Assembly: GCA_023653785.1 (NCBI GenBank)
Contig: JAMKCH010001700.1
Location: 26,231-90,230 of the forward strand
Origin: Ophioderma brevispina
Lineage: Eukaryota; Echinodermata; Ophiuroidea; Amphilepidida; Ophiodermatidae
Length of the DNA stretch: 64,000 nt
Reading direction: 5' to 3'
Shown: positions 33,135 through 45,885 of the stretch, piece after piece
Position numbering within the stretch: the first letter of the stretch is position 1
Layout: every line of letters begins with the position of its first letter
Translations under genes and position numbers: made by a program
Notes under the pieces: model-generated
Seen by the model: the letters and a program-made list of their open reading frames with translations, nothing else
Told to the model about the DNA's origin: nothing
Databases searched by the model: none

Positions 33135-36100
33135 AGTTTTGCGTCACTAAGATGTATTACATGTGCAACTGATACGGCACAGCGATCGATATAATTCCAT
33201 AATTAATGTCTTTTGCCCAGATTTGTTCGTTCTCGAGCTAGACTCCGGTAAAAACTAAAATAGCCAACGTATAACCTATTTTATTATTCGCTGCAGTAGA
33301 GAATATGTTAGCTGATCTTTTGCTCTCGCTTCACCTACTTAGCACTTAGATTGTAACCTTGATCCAGGTCGTTGACGTGCTTTGCCATTACTGTTATATC
33401 ATAAGAATGACTGTGGCTTATTATCAAGGCATTGTTAAAAACGTACTCGATAATGCGAGACGTATTACAGGAGTCTTAACGAGATATTCATTCTGGCCGT
33501 TTTGCACTGTTTTGCCCTCACAAAATATGAAGATTTGCTTGCATCATTAAAATGGCAGCATTAAAATCTCTAAGATATTGCTTTCGAGAAAGTCACAAGT
33601 TCCATTAATATTTTCGTCGTTAAAAAATGGGAAAATCTCTTGAGAGATTGACCTGTCACCTTGTACTTTGATCCGTTTTCCTTTTTATTTAATTCTTTTT
33701 AATATGTATACCACATTTCACGAGAATTTGTAATCCGTGTTGGAAAAAATATTGCAGAGAACACATTTTTTGCGATGCAATTTTGGTTATTTTTTTTATC
33801 AAACACGTGTACACTAATGACTTTCTGTGGTTACAAACCTAGACTGAAGAAGAAGTTGGTTTTATAAACATTAGAATGTTATTTTGACTCTCAACAACAA
33901 CAACAAACCCAAAGCAAAGGTCAAAAGGTCAAGCCTTTTTTGACGAATTCGCTGCTAATTTTGACCCGATGAAAAACAACAGACCGTCTAGTTTGCAATT
34001 AGCTCTATATGTACAGCAGTCTTAGCTTTGTATTTGATTTGTAGCGAGTATAGCTTTCGACATCTGTGAAACGATTTTGCCTTTGTACCGTAAATTATTT
34101 ATAGGCGTTTTCACTTACATGAAGTCTTAATATAAAACGCATAATACTACGTCAATACCATTTGAAATTGCTACACGATACTTCCTTTGCAGATAGGATT
34201 GAAATGATTACCTAATAATACCCGTTTCTCCAGATACAGGGTGATTTAAAAAAAGAAACCCCAATTCACTGGACCATATTCGTATTTGAAATATTTGTAG
34301 TGCAAAAAAATGAAGTGCTAAGTTTTAAGTAAACTTTTGCAAGAAAATTATTGAAATTTCATGGGTCTTTTAAAACCACCATTTTCACGAGGTAATCCAA
34401 AAACTGTTTCCTCCATGACACAATAATGATAAGTATTGAAAGCAATATCATTTACGACACAACCCTCATTTATCCAAACGATTTGCTATATATCAATTAA
34501 TCTAAAATGGTGTTTCCATGGAATCTCTCAACCGTTTCATTCACAACGTCTATTGAAAAGCAATAATCTACTAATTTACATATTTAAAACACCTTGTCAA
34601 CTTGCGCGAGTTTTTCTTTCACATTCACAAAGACGGTTCAGCACGTGAATGAGCCCATTTTCAAACCTTTTTATAGATTTGCGTCATTAAAGGCTTTTAA
34701 TAGGTTGGTTTTTATCATATCTTTGTCCACCTATTTTGAAAAACTAAGAACAGCACTGATAGTATAGTTATCTATGTTTGTTGATGCAAAATACAAATTA
34801 AAAAATACCCCTGACTGAGCCCTGACTGTCCGAAACCGTCCTGGTCAGCTCCGAGGGATACCCCTAGGATATACCACTGATGGTTCGTCCTCTAATATAT
34901 ATATATATATGCATACGAAATATCCTCATTTGATTTTTGGTTTTGTTTTTACTCACCCTGCATATTTCATTAAACACAAAGATGTTTCATCATTTTCAAC
35001 ATTTATTAGCTGAGTAAAATTGTTATCACGACTCTAATAATGATGTCAATACATTACATTTATCGTTCTACTATGAATTATAACTATTTAATTAGTTCTT
35101 GTCATACAATAATAACAAGATAAATTGGTAATAATTTTAATTTCATATCAGAAGCATAGTATTAAAAGCAAGTTTAACACAAAAAAATAATAGTGTGCTC
35201 CTTTATAAAAGATTATGTTTTCAACCTGCATTTTTATGTGCAATTTGGTTTATGGAATACTAATTTTGACTTTACAAACTGCTGCAGCGTTGAATTTCTT
35301 TTTCTATTTAAATCAACATAAATATTACTTTAACTTTACAAATGGCGCCTTAATGTAAATGCCAATGTTAGTGGTCCCTAAGTGATTCAACGAGTCTAGA
35401 TATTCTTCTATATATTCTAAATTTGCGTTACATGACAGCATCCTAAATTAATTAATCGTTATTTTACTGTCTCGTGTGCTTTCATTTGGGAATAAGATCG
35501 AGACATGGGCATGTGCAAACACAAAAGCACATCTGGTGCAGAACAGATCTTGTATACATAATCATTTACCGCGGATGAGCAAATGTAATTAAGTCAAACA
35601 TCATGTATAGTGAATGGTTGATGTAAAACCTTTTCCAGATCACACATGCCAACTATATCCTATAACACCGCTACAGGCCAAAAAAAGAAATGCCACAAAG
35701 TTTTAAAAAAAAACAGAAGACGAATCACGTGAGGTACCCATTAATATGTGGTTGCATCCTCTTTCTTTCTTTCTCATGTTGCGGATTGTTGATCTTACAG
35801 TCCCCTTGCCATGTCCTGGGCCTCCATTAAATGTCTTATCTTTGTACGTGATTTACTTTGTTATTTTACTTGACCGCACAGCATTTACATGACGTTTCGC
35901 TGTATGCGTTCCTATAGACCTGTCAATGTGCTTTAGTTATCACAATTGAGCACGAATTCTATCAACCATTTGTGCTGATTGCAGTGCAATCATAATGAAA
36001 AACACGATCCCGTAATGATCTGTTAAGTCTTACCTTGTTTTGATTAAGTGTACGCTTCCATCCAAACTTGACGTTTCACCGGAATTATTGGTTATCGTTT

Positions 36101-37190
36101 GAAACAGTCTTGATAGTATAAACGGATTCGAGAATATTTTTTCCGACTATGCAACAAATAAATATACATTGCGGTCTTCAATGATATATACCTATCATTA
36201 TCATTTCAAATATGATATCAATTTTGTGTATTTCTAGTAGGCATTCTTGGTTAACATCGTAACATTTGATTTCAATAGCAATTTGTAGCTCGAAGGGTAG
36301 TGAATGACTGTGAAAGCTTTTAATTTGTTTAAAGGGCAAAGTCATATCAATGCGTTATGTTGCCACTAAAGTATGGAAGGCCACATATTAGTTACATTAA
36401 GAGCCATATCAGATGAAGGGTATCTCAGACCTGATGAAATCCAAAAGCAGGTTTTTACTTTGTCATCGCAGCAGCTCCACTAAAAGAATACTTGGCTTGT
36501 ATCCGGTGAAAGCCTCTTCACAAAAACATCTTTAGACTTCCGATCAAATTATGCCATTAGATATTGAATCATTCTCAGTGTGATTTTGAATCTGTGACAG
36601 AGGCCATACCTTGCAATGCCTAGTATTTCAAGCACGCTTCTTTAGTTACCATTGCCTGAAGACCACTGCTGATCAGTACTGAGCACGAACCAATTATAAG
36701 TAAGTGTTTGTGCCTATTGCAAGTCCAACTCAAACTGCATCAAATATGTTAATTGCACTTTATCTTGGACGGTATTTAATTACTGAAAAATAAAATAAGT
36801 TTGAGGAAGAATTCGCTGCACACAATTTTGGAGAGTTTAGGAATAAGAATATGTGATATGATAAACAACATAATTTGTTTAGTAAACCAGGTCAATACTT
36901 CGAGAAATCTGACATCGTCTGATTTTTCAGTAAATCTCCTAGTCACGAACTCCACCTACACATCATATTGACCATAATTCAAAAACATCTTAGCTGTTTC
37001 CATTTACTTTCAGCTTTTAAACTAGAAGGTAAGTTCTGGTAAACATGGTTGTAATTAATTAGAAACAATATATATCAAACAAACAAACCAAACCAAAAGC
37101 AACCCAACATACAATGATTGTGTGTCATTGTTCAAGCGCATAGGGAGTAGCCTATGTCTTAAAGTAGGTAGTTATATAATTGCCAATACG
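33135..37190. other. Unannotated AT-rich sequence
   Basis: No gene recognised. It contains the inverted copy of the 18061 repeat at 34812-34895, an (AT)n run near 34897-34912, and a perfect AGGTCA-AA-AGGTCA direct repeat at 33918-33931. Confidence 0.4.
34812..34895 (-). repeat. Dispersed repeat, inverted copy of 18061-18165
   Basis: GTCCTGGTCAGCTCCGAGGG and ATACCCCTAGG are the reverse complement of the 18061-18165 landmarks. Confidence 0.65.
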
Positions 37191-37196
37191 GAAGAC

Positions 37197-37352
37197 TCAG
37201 TATAAGTCTAACTCGTGAACGACTGGTTGCTTGTTTCCCTCCAGCTGCTTGCCTGGATAGAAGGTGATAAGATCCCGGGTCACGAGGCTGTCTGTGAGTT
37301 GTGGTGTAAATAGCCCAAGGAACACATACCAACACGCCCGTGCTTTCGTCAC
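37197..37352 (-). CDS. Candidate terminal exon (51 codons), unknown product
   Basis: On the minus strand, after an acceptor-like ATCATCATCATTCAG, a frame runs 51 codons to TGA at 37197-37199: VTKARACWYVFLGLF... then TRDLITFYPGKQLEGNK, ending PVVHELDLY. Codons such as GAC AGC CTC GTG ACC CGG are GC-ending in an AT-rich region, which suggests coding. Other frames on both strands are also partly open here, no AATAAA was found close downstream, and no family is recognised. Confidence 0.3.
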   Translation of the reverse strand: MTKARACWYVFLGLFTPQLTDSLVTRDLITFYPGKQLEGNKQPVVHELDLY

Positions 37353-38485
37353 CTGAATGATGATGATTATAATATTGCTGTTCGACGTATTCGTGCATCT
37401 GCGAAGATAGCACTTCTCAGGGTAATATCTGTAATTATTCATTGGATATATCTCTCTCTCCTATAATTATAGTACTTGATACTTAAATATTGCCAAATAA
37501 TGTTGAGGTGTTCTAGACTGCTTCAAAATTTCTGCGAAAGATTTTTTTGGCGGATCGTCAATTTATTATAATCCTGAAACTGATAGCTAATGTAGCTGTA
37601 TCTGACCACAATGGATGAACCTCAATTACAGACGAACTTAGCCGACCTCGTGCAAAGTCCCAAATGCGCGATTCCTGATGTAGGACAGTTCACAGGGGAT
37701 ATGAATCACGGAAATCACTCGATGTGTTAGTCCTGCGAGCACTAAGAGGAACACCCATTCTTTTTTCTAATAAACCAATTACAATGTCGTTAGTAACCTT
37801 AAGGCGTGAAAAACCCATCACCGCAAAAGAACCTCTGCAGTGACCAAAACAAATCTATCGGTAAAGGGTAAGACATGCAAATTAGCTTCCAAAGAGAGCT
37901 TAAGGAGAAACGTTTGAGCGTTTTATTAAATAAGATTTGGAATTTGTCAGTTCAAAAATATTTCACTTAATGTTCCGAATACGTGTTGGGAAATCCCACC
38001 AATGAATGAGAGTTATTCGAATAGAAATCAAAGTAAACCTGCTTGTTTTGCATTCAACTTGCGTGTCTTTGCAAAATTAAAATAAATCGGTAACATATTT
38101 GTTTCGTCGTGATGTCTTCAAACTTCAATTGTATTGCATTTGACAAACCGTACCATTCCGTACGGTACAGTCAGTCACACAGAATCATGCTCGTTCGGGC
38201 ACAAAATAAGGTAAACTTTCCATGTCCTGCTTTGACAAAGATTACCTGTCACATTTTAAAGTGAAGTTGATAATGCTGAGTGTAACCTTTCCCAGCAATA
38301 AGGTAAATTCTTAATTGTAAATTACCAAACGTGACAACATTAATAGCCCGGGTGATATGCTGGACAAACTCTATGATGACCATGATGATTAGTGAGTGTA
38401 GGTGACGTAATATGGATGCTTATGGAAATAACTTATGGTAATATGAATGTTTTTTTTTATCACTATTATCGTTATGATTACCACC

Positions 38486-38507
38486 ACCACCACTACCACC
38501 ACCACTT

Positions 38508-38606
<99 letters not shown>

Positions 38607-38854
38607 CACTACTACTACCACTACTACTACCACTACTACTACTACTATACTACTACTACTACTAACTACTACTACTACTATACTACTACTACTACTAACT
38701 ACTACTACTACTACTACACTACTACTACTACTACCTACTACTACTACTACTACTACTACCACTACTACTACTACTACCACTACTACTACTACTACTACTA
38801 CACTACTACTACTATACTACTACTACTACTACACTACTACTACTACTACTACTA

Positions 38855-38899
<45 letters not shown>

Positions 38900-38928
38900 A
38901 CTACTACTACTACTTCTACTACTATTAT
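38486..38928. repeat. Long (CTA)n microsatellite (~440 bp)
   Basis: CTA/TAC/ACC runs with frame slips; the largest simple repeat in the window. All Thr/Leu/Tyr/Val homopolymer ORFs on both strands come from it. Confidence 0.97.
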
Positions 38929-39666
38929 TAAGAAAAGAAGAATGATGATGATAAAATATATTCTTGCCGGTTAACATTATCAACTGGAAATTACATACAG
39001 CATTTGGCAAACTCCGAACACGGCACACCTGCCCTTACATTTTCAGACATAAAATAAGGTTAAAAGCAATTTTGACCTTTATCCAAACAACAAATCAAGA
39101 ACATCGCAAACAACAACGACAAAACACACAACACCTTCAAAGGAATATGCAATAGTTTGACATACCATTTCGAGATTCCGGCTTACAAATCATGAAAAAT
39201 AATAACATAAGATATACTCTTGGTAATATATTATTGTACACATGACAGTAATAACAAAAACCCTCAAAGCTTGCGCTCCGAGTCAGCCCAAACGCATTCT
39301 AGAATATCTCGAGTAAATGGCGTATCATTAAGATGTGTCACGAATTAAGATGGCTGCCAGTGTAGCCAGAAACATTAACCAACATGAAATTTAAAAGAAA
39401 GAAGAAAATAAGTTTAAATCACTTGAAATAAAATAATGAATACAGTAGGTAAGTTTGCTCGCGCATCGTATACCGGAATAATGATAAGGTATATACTTTA
39501 ACAATTATATAGGTGACATACCAGATAAAATTGTACATTTAAAATCGAAACAATATGTTATTACAATAGTGCATTTTGTAGCCACTGCCCCATTTTTCAA
39601 TCTCAAACATTATTTTGCTATTACTCCTCTATAAAATGACAATGTGAAACTTCTTTTCTGTTAAGT

Positions 39667-39732
39667 CTCTCTCTCTCCCTCTCTCTCCCTCTCACTCTCT
39701 CTCTCTCTCTCTCTCCCTCTCTCTCTCTCTCG
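39667..39732. repeat. (CT)n microsatellite
   Basis: CTCTCTCTCCCTCTC-type run with a few C insertions. Confidence 0.95.
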
Positions 39733-39992
39733 TTCTCTCAATATCCACAGGCGGTTTTCTTGTCTTTTATTTCTTTTATCTGAACCAGTATTTAGAATTT
39801 AGACCAGTATTTAGACCAAGACATCTCTAAGTATTTGTAGTACATCGTACTTTGTGGTACCGATACTTATATAGTTCTTACTTAAAGTATATTCACATTA
39901 CTTTCTTAAAAATGAGAGAATTCCCTCTGGATGAATCTGGATAACTCCTTCTGGGTCACATGATGATAAAAATAGCAAAGTTTTCTGTATAA

Positions 39993-40201
39993 TACACTGT
40001 AAAAATTATTTTACTCATGTTGAGTAAAAATGTCACAGCTCTTAATGTTGACTGAGTAAAATCTTAGTCAAAGTTGAGTAAACCTTACTCATTGTTGACT
40101 AAAGCTTAGTCATTGTTGGGTAAAATATACTCAACTTTGACTAAGATTTTACTCAACATTAAGAGCTGTGACATTTTTTACTCAACATTTTTTGGAGTGT
40201 A
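39993..40201. mobile_element. Near-perfect foldback MITE (209 bp), TA-flanked
   Basis: Left TACACTGTAAAAATTATTTT, reversed right TACACTCCAAAAAATGTT. Inner arms GTCACAGCTCTTAATGTTGA and its mirror pair almost throughout, with repeated ACTCA / TGAGT words. TA on both sides fits a Tc1/mariner-type or similar non-autonomous element. Confidence 0.85.
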
Positions 40202-41249
40202 TATGAAGATACGAATGGTACCAAAATGTGCGAATGTCATGGTTTTGGATAAATTCCTTTAAAAAGGTATCAACATTTTGTTTTCTTTTAATTTGCTTGC
40301 ATCATTTTGTCTTTCAAAAGTTTTTCGATCTTTATATATCCAAGCCCATATATGACCAAATTCAGAAACGATGCATTCAAAAACATTGTAATATACATTC
40401 TCAGTCCGTACAACAGCCTTGAAATGTCTCAGACAGTATCATTATATGCCCAATTTTCTGGCTTGCTATGTTATCTGAATACAGCAACTGCATTTCGACC
40501 AAAGTTGCAATTATAAGTTATAGGTCACCTGTCCAGCAACAACACATTCATGTTTGTAACACTCCCAACAACATCAATGACCGAAGGTGTCTAATTCTTT
40601 TGTCAAAAGGTTATTGAACACACACATACACTCTAAATTTGCGCTTCGTTGCCAAATTGTAATGGATATTGGCTTTTGCTTTCAATACTATTGTTGCAGA
40701 TTAATTAAGTAGGTCAATTCCGTAGCTCCTAAGCGGGTTAATGATATTGCAATGTTATATCAACATCACATACCAAGCTCTACCGAATGGGGAACATAAT
40801 GCCAAAAAGGTGTAATAAAGCAAGTCATCCGGTTCATCTTATACCGGCTTTATAAGTGGGTTCTTTGGCGCAATTAAGGACTTACTAAGCCATCCAAATG
40901 GCCATTTTGAGATGAAAATGCGGTTAGGATTTCCCTAATGGTATACTAAGGAGCGGTATAGTAAAGAGTGCCGCAGCGTCTTATAACGGGTGTATTGAAA
41001 GTGCTCTATCTCGTAAACTGAAATCTAAAGTAGTTGTAGATTGACAACATCAAAATAAATGCATGAGGACTATATTTTTGGATGTTACCATATATTGAAT
41101 AGCGTGATTATGATAATAATAATTATTTCTCATTATGCTGATTGTAAAATTTAATTTTCTTCTGATGATAATTGTTTTTAGATGTTGTATTCGATTCTAT
41201 TCAGGGTTTAGACGTATCATATCACCATTTTTATACATCCCATTTCATA

Positions 41250-41552
41250 TTAAAGGTGCAACGAGCGATTTTGAGGCAGCCATATATTGTGTCATATGTA
41301 GTGATTTCATGTAGATAAGACTCCCAATAGATTTCTTACCTTGTCTTTAGCTAGTACAGAAATAAAAGCATAGGCTGAATTTATTATTTGCTCCTATAGT
41401 AAATTAGAAATTTCACAATTTTTTGTACCAAAGAAATATTTCACTTTTTACATGGGGGACATTTTTAATAAAAAGCTTTACATTAGTGCAAAAATCAGAA
41501 TTTTCACATTTTAAGGGACACCTGTTATATGAAATCTCTCGTTGACCTTTAA
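41250..41552 (+). mobile_element. TTAA-2 MITE (303 bp)
   Basis: Left TTAAAGGTGCAACGAGCGAT and reversed right TTAAAGGTCAACGAGAGAT are TIRs with TTAA edges. A second copy, also plus-oriented, sits inside the composite at 54926-55531. The interior includes ATAGGCTGAATTTATTATTT and GGGACACCTGTTATATGAAA. Confidence 0.8.
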
Positions 41553-42133
41553 ATCATGTAGCATATCATGCCATATCTAATCACTCGCCACGGAGATATT
41601 TGCCTCGTCGTTTCTTTCAGGAAAAAGTAATCTTCGGTTCATATTTTACATAAATACGGTCCAAATATTTTGAAAACTTTTCACATTAAACAGTTATAGG
41701 TTTTACCTTTTAACTGTTCAATTGGATTTGTGTAGAAATACTGCTTCTTATAGAGGATGTTGATGGTCCTTTATTTTTCATTTCATATATTTTTTCTTTC
41801 TCCAAATAAAATCAGAATATTTCCAGTAATATACTCAGGTTGCTTTCTATTTTTCTGATGTGTTGAACGCCTTTAAACATATTTAAGCTTTCGGGTCAAG
41901 GTTCATTGATATTGATATTTATAAAATGTTTAGCAAAATATTATAATTCAAAATCAATGTTTGCGCGCTTTTAAAACTTTGATTTACGCTTTCATTGAAA
42001 ACATAATTATTTGCAGAAGGATAACTGTGTTAAAGCATATTTTAAACATAATTAAACAACCCCCTTTAATTTATTTTGTTCTCGTAAAGTTCTAGGAATA
42101 TCACCAATCATATTCGCCATTATACCACCTGGT

Positions 42134-42687
42134 TTAAAGCAATATTAGCACATTTTTTGAAGACCGCCCCAATTGTTTTTTTTTTTTTTTTTTTTATTCA
42201 ACAGTTTGCGAGTTTACACGGCGGCATGGTAACTGTAGTAAACGATACCTGTGAATGGTTAAGTTCGAAAATGGAATTTTGTAATTAGAATAATTATTAT
42301 CGGGATCCCCGATAATAATTCAACGGCTGCTGGAAACAGCCTTCCAATGTGAAATAGCCGGGAAATAGCGCCATGTACGTGTCTACGCTCGCGCTCATCC
42401 ATTAGTTGTTTTATTGGTTCAGGCAAGTCAAGTTAGAGGTTATTTTCTCGAGGTGGCACTATTTCATCATGGACGGACATAAACGTAGCATTTCCAGCTC
42501 TACCGTTAAGTCCAATCTGGGATCCCAATTCTAATTACAAAATCGCTTATTTTATGATAAATACGCATTTTTTAGCATTCTCGTTCGCAGGTATAGTTCC
42601 CTAGACAATTACCAACGTAACTGTGGCAAAATATCAAATTCTGAAAATTGGAGGCGCTCTTCAAAAAATGTGCCATTATTGCTTTAA
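42134..42687. mobile_element. TTAA-3 MITE (554 bp) with nested palindromes
   Basis: Left TTAAAGCAATATTAGCACAT and reversed right TTAAAGCAATAATGGCACAT, both with TTTTTTGAAGA inside and TTAA edges. Inner arms TTTTGTAATTAGAAT and ATTCTAATTACAAAA face each other across 235 bp, beside a near-perfect palindrome AATTATTATCGGGATCC... at about 42291-42319. An 18-base T run at 42178-42195 follows the left end. Confidence 0.8.
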
Positions 42688-42757
42688 ATCTTTCGCGTTA
42701 ATATTCATTTATCGTTTATTATCATCATCATCCTCGTCGTCATCATTATCATTATGT

Positions 42758-42903
42758 TGGGTTCATACTTCATCGGCAGACGTTGTTCGACGCTAGTCTT
42801 TCGAACATACTTTGCGCGCCGGATGCATGAACATAATGCGTTGCGTAAAAGCATGTTCGAAAGGCTAGCGTCTGCAGACATCTGCCGATGAAGTATGAAC
42901 CCA
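42758..42903. mobile_element. Foldback MITE (146 bp)
   Basis: TGGGTTCATACTTCATCGGC at the left is mirrored by GCCGATGAAGTATGAACCCA at the right, with further pairing through TTCGAAC and GCTAG blocks. It sits in an ATC/GTC-rich simple repeat. Confidence 0.85.
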
Positions 42904-42923
42904 CCTTTATCGTCATCACTGTC

Positions 42924-43306
42924 TACGGCGGTCCGGTAAGAACGTAATCCTGTTTCTAAAATTGCAAAAAAAGTTGGCGTAAATTGAAACCAGTGTTTGA
43001 AAATTCTCAAGACTGGAAAAATATCGAAAGGCATTGTGGGAAAAACGTTTAATTTTCTCGGTAGGTTCTATAGGTTCAGACCCAATTACGATACATATTC
43101 AAAACACATAGTAACGGACTTTCTGATGCAAAAACCTCCTTAGAACCCCTTCGTTTTCCGGAGATATTTGAGATTTAGTCTCATTTGCACACATTCGCTA
43201 TGACGAACTGATAACGTTAATCTCTCGCGCAGTAATAATTTAGATAATATCTTTCGCAGTCTGTGACAAAGACTACACCGTGGGAAATACTTACCGGACC
43301 GCCGTA
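42924..43306. mobile_element. MULE-type MITE (383 bp) with perfect 9-bp TSD
   Basis: Perfect 17-bp TIRs TACGGCGGTCCGGTAAG / CTTACCGGACCGCCGTA, flanked exactly by ATCACTGTC at 42915-42923 and again at 43307-43315. A 9-bp duplication is the hallmark of Mutator-like transposases. The interior has no transposase and carries GATATTTGAGATTTAG-like AT-rich sequence. The exact TSD and TIRs make it the youngest-looking insertion here. Confidence 0.85.
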
Positions 43307-43864
43307 ATCACTGTCGTCGTTGTAGTCGTCGTCGTATTTGTTATCCAGGGCCAATTAAAATCCAATCATAACAGAACTTGCCAACATCATTCTTATCTCG
43401 TTGTAATTATCAAACAAACAAGGTCTACTTAGAATCGCGCTGTCTTTCAATGGAAAATATGACACGGTCATATTTCTTTCAGCAATAGTCTCATAGGTCA
43501 TTATCTCATTATTGACCAGATTATTTATCAAATTTCTAATAGTAGTGTCAACCTTAGTTCAGAATGTCCACGCTATAACTTGGGCAGGATTACTGTAAAC
43601 ATCAGAGTCTCCCTAACACCTGGCAGATACTTTATATGAAGGCGTTGAGGCTCCAACAGGTAATCTTGCTCTTGCATTGAGGGCACAGGATACATTGCAA
43701 TGGATGGACATATTTTGTGACACAATCACTTCAATGTTGATATAGGTTGTATTAAGGTATACATTTCTAGAGAGGAATGATTCCAGGAATCAATAACATA
43801 ATTTTGATAAATCCCATACTTTTAAAGGAAATCATCAAAAACCATGAATTGATAAATCTTTTGT

Positions 43865-43965
43865 GGGTTATAACACATAAGTTAGTGGTGTTGAGAAAAA
43901 AACCATTGACCTAAGACTAGGCATGTTTGTACTCATTTGAATGCTTGTTTTCATCCTGATTCCAA
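43865..43965 (+). repeat. Dispersed repeat, shared inverted with 46880-47015
   Basis: GGTTATAACACATAAGT ... GACCTAAGACTAGGCATG ... TTTGTACTCATTTGAATG is found in reverse complement at 46880-47015. Confidence 0.7.
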
Positions 43966-44007
43966 AGATGTCATGAAAATGCATGATTTTTAAATTGTTG
44001 AAAATAT

Positions 44008-44335
44008 TTCGTCGCTGGGCGGGAAAAACTCATGTGCATTTGACCTTTAAGAGCAATAAAAACGGTAACATGACAAAACCTCATATGTAACATTTTTAGG
44101 AGACACCAAAAACTGAATAATTTGCTGTAATGCCTTGCACAAGAAATGTTTTCCTTTTTAAATATATTTAGATAATTATTTACTCCAGATTTTGAAATAA
44201 ACTGTTGTATGATTTACTATCATATTTGGCTTGAAATTCAAACTGGGGCCCACTTTTTACATATGTGGTTTTGCATTTGACCTCTGGAGTTACATATGAA
44301 GGTTTTTCCCGCCCAGCGACCATTTGAGAAATTTT
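44008..44335. mobile_element. CGCTGGGCGGGAAAAAC-type MITE, copy 1
   Basis: TCGTCGCTGGGCGGGAAAAA near 44012 is mirrored by TTTTTCCCGCCCAGCGAC near 44305, each followed inward by a TGCATTTGACC block. A shorter relative lies at 45715-45885. Confidence 0.75.
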
Positions 44336-44730
44336 AATAGAAACCATAGTCACCGGCTGGCCTCAATGTTAAGGTGAAATTGGAATAATATTGTATGTCA
44401 GAGTTGACAACGAGCATTCACGAATAGGAACGAGGACAACCAGTATTCGGTTTGCAATAATAATAGAGAAGTATAGAAATATCCACCTCTGATCACGTTT
44501 GCATGTAGTATCGTACATCTCAATTCATTAAATCGAAGTCAAAATGGAATGGAATGGAATACAGGTTACAGTCGGACATTTCTTGTTCACATAAGCCATT
44601 TTAGGATAAACAAAAAAATAGTATATCTCAAATCTTGCGAATGATTAGAAATTCAAAGCGCAATGCAGGTTTCCATTATTTATTTTCTTTTTTTGCCCTT
44701 GGATAATTAACCTCGTCCAAATAAGCACTA

Positions 44731-45178
44731 TACAGAGTGAATCAAAAAAAATTGTGCATGAAAAAAACACAAATTTGATCCTTACCTCTTTAGTCAACTG
44801 TGACGCAGTTGATATTTTCTTAATCTGCATATTATCGACTTTCTATGCTGAAAGAATGAATGAATTTGGGGGGAAATTAGGTAGATATGAAAGATTTTCG
44901 TGGCGGATCTATCTATTTTTCTGTCATCATATTCAGACAAAATAATGGAACTGAAAACCCAGCTTAACTGTGTAAATTCTATTGGAATGGGGGTAAAATG
45001 TATCAGCCGCGAAACGAAAATCGTATACTCTACATATTTCTCACACAAAATCCGTATTTTTTCAGCATAGAAAGCCGAAAATATGTAGATTATGAAAACA
45101 TCAACTGCGTCACAGTTAAGTAAACAGGTCAGTGTTATTTTTTTGTTTTTTCATGCACATTTTTTTATTCATTATGTA
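44731..45178. mobile_element. Foldback MITE (448 bp, ~130-bp arms), TA-flanked
   Basis: Left TACAGAGTGAATCAAAAAAA and reversed right TACATAATGAATAAAAAAAT. Arms continue through TGTGCATGAAAAAA, ACTGTGACGCAGTTGAT and TTTCTATGCTGAAA. TA at both edges suggests the Tc1/mariner group. Short ORFs on both strands are by-products. Confidence 0.85.
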
Positions 45179-45714
45179 TTTGCTCAAAACTTAATTTTGT
45201 TTTACACAGTATGAAATATTTTCTCCTCCAATTCTTCAAACGAATAAGTTAGAGTTACGGGTTTTCGTAGATTTTTGAAAGAAATAAACAAACAAAATTC
45301 AATAATCCGAAGAAAACGAGACAAACTATTTTTTTATTTATCCAGTAATACAACCATTGACTAAAAGGTTGTTGATAAATTATAAAAAGACCAATGTTTA
45401 CTTGGTTGAATCATAGGCAAGTGCTCCAGTTTGGATGGTAGTTTCAGTCTGATTTTTACAAACATTAAATAGCAGTAACATATCTCATGTATCGCGTGCA
45501 TTTTTTTCTTACAGTCCATTTAATTCTAAGTAACTCCAGGGCACTATTCTTTCTATCCACCATTTACACATCATTCATTATGCCAATGTATATATCGTAA
45601 ATGTAGTGCCCGGTAATTGAGCGTGCAGCTTTAGAGGGACACTCTCGCGATTGTTCTATGTTGCATGACGTTGCCGGCCTGATTTCAACCACCTTTCGGT
45701 TTTTATTTATTACA

Positions 45715-45885
45715 CATATCGCCACTTTGAAGGAAAACCTCCTATGCGCATTTCAGGTAGGTTTCTTTTTTGTGGGTGTCGCTTACTAAATGACAATATC
45801 TTCACGGGTTTTGTCATTTGACTATACTAGCAAGTTTGATAATGCATGTAGGAGGTTTTTCCTACCCAGTGACGAAATTTCTCAT
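45715..45885. mobile_element. CGCTGGGCGGGAAAAAC-type MITE, short copy 2
   Basis: GGAAAACCTCCTATGCGCATTT at the left and ATGCATGTAGGAGGTTTTTCC-TACCCAGTGACGAAATTTC at the right mirror each other and resemble the ends of 44008-44335. Confidence 0.65.

Noticed and set aside
30338..34963. CAGGGTGAGTAAAAA at 30338 and inverted TTTTTACTCACCCTG near 34950 as the ends of one 4.6-kb transposon
   Set aside because: The interval contains several unrelated complete elements and no transposase; the ends more likely belong to two separate relics.
38392..38931. 179-codon ORF of Thr/Leu/Tyr runs and its antisense Val-rich ORF
   Set aside because: Direct translation of the (CTA)n microsatellite with frame slips; no unique sequence.
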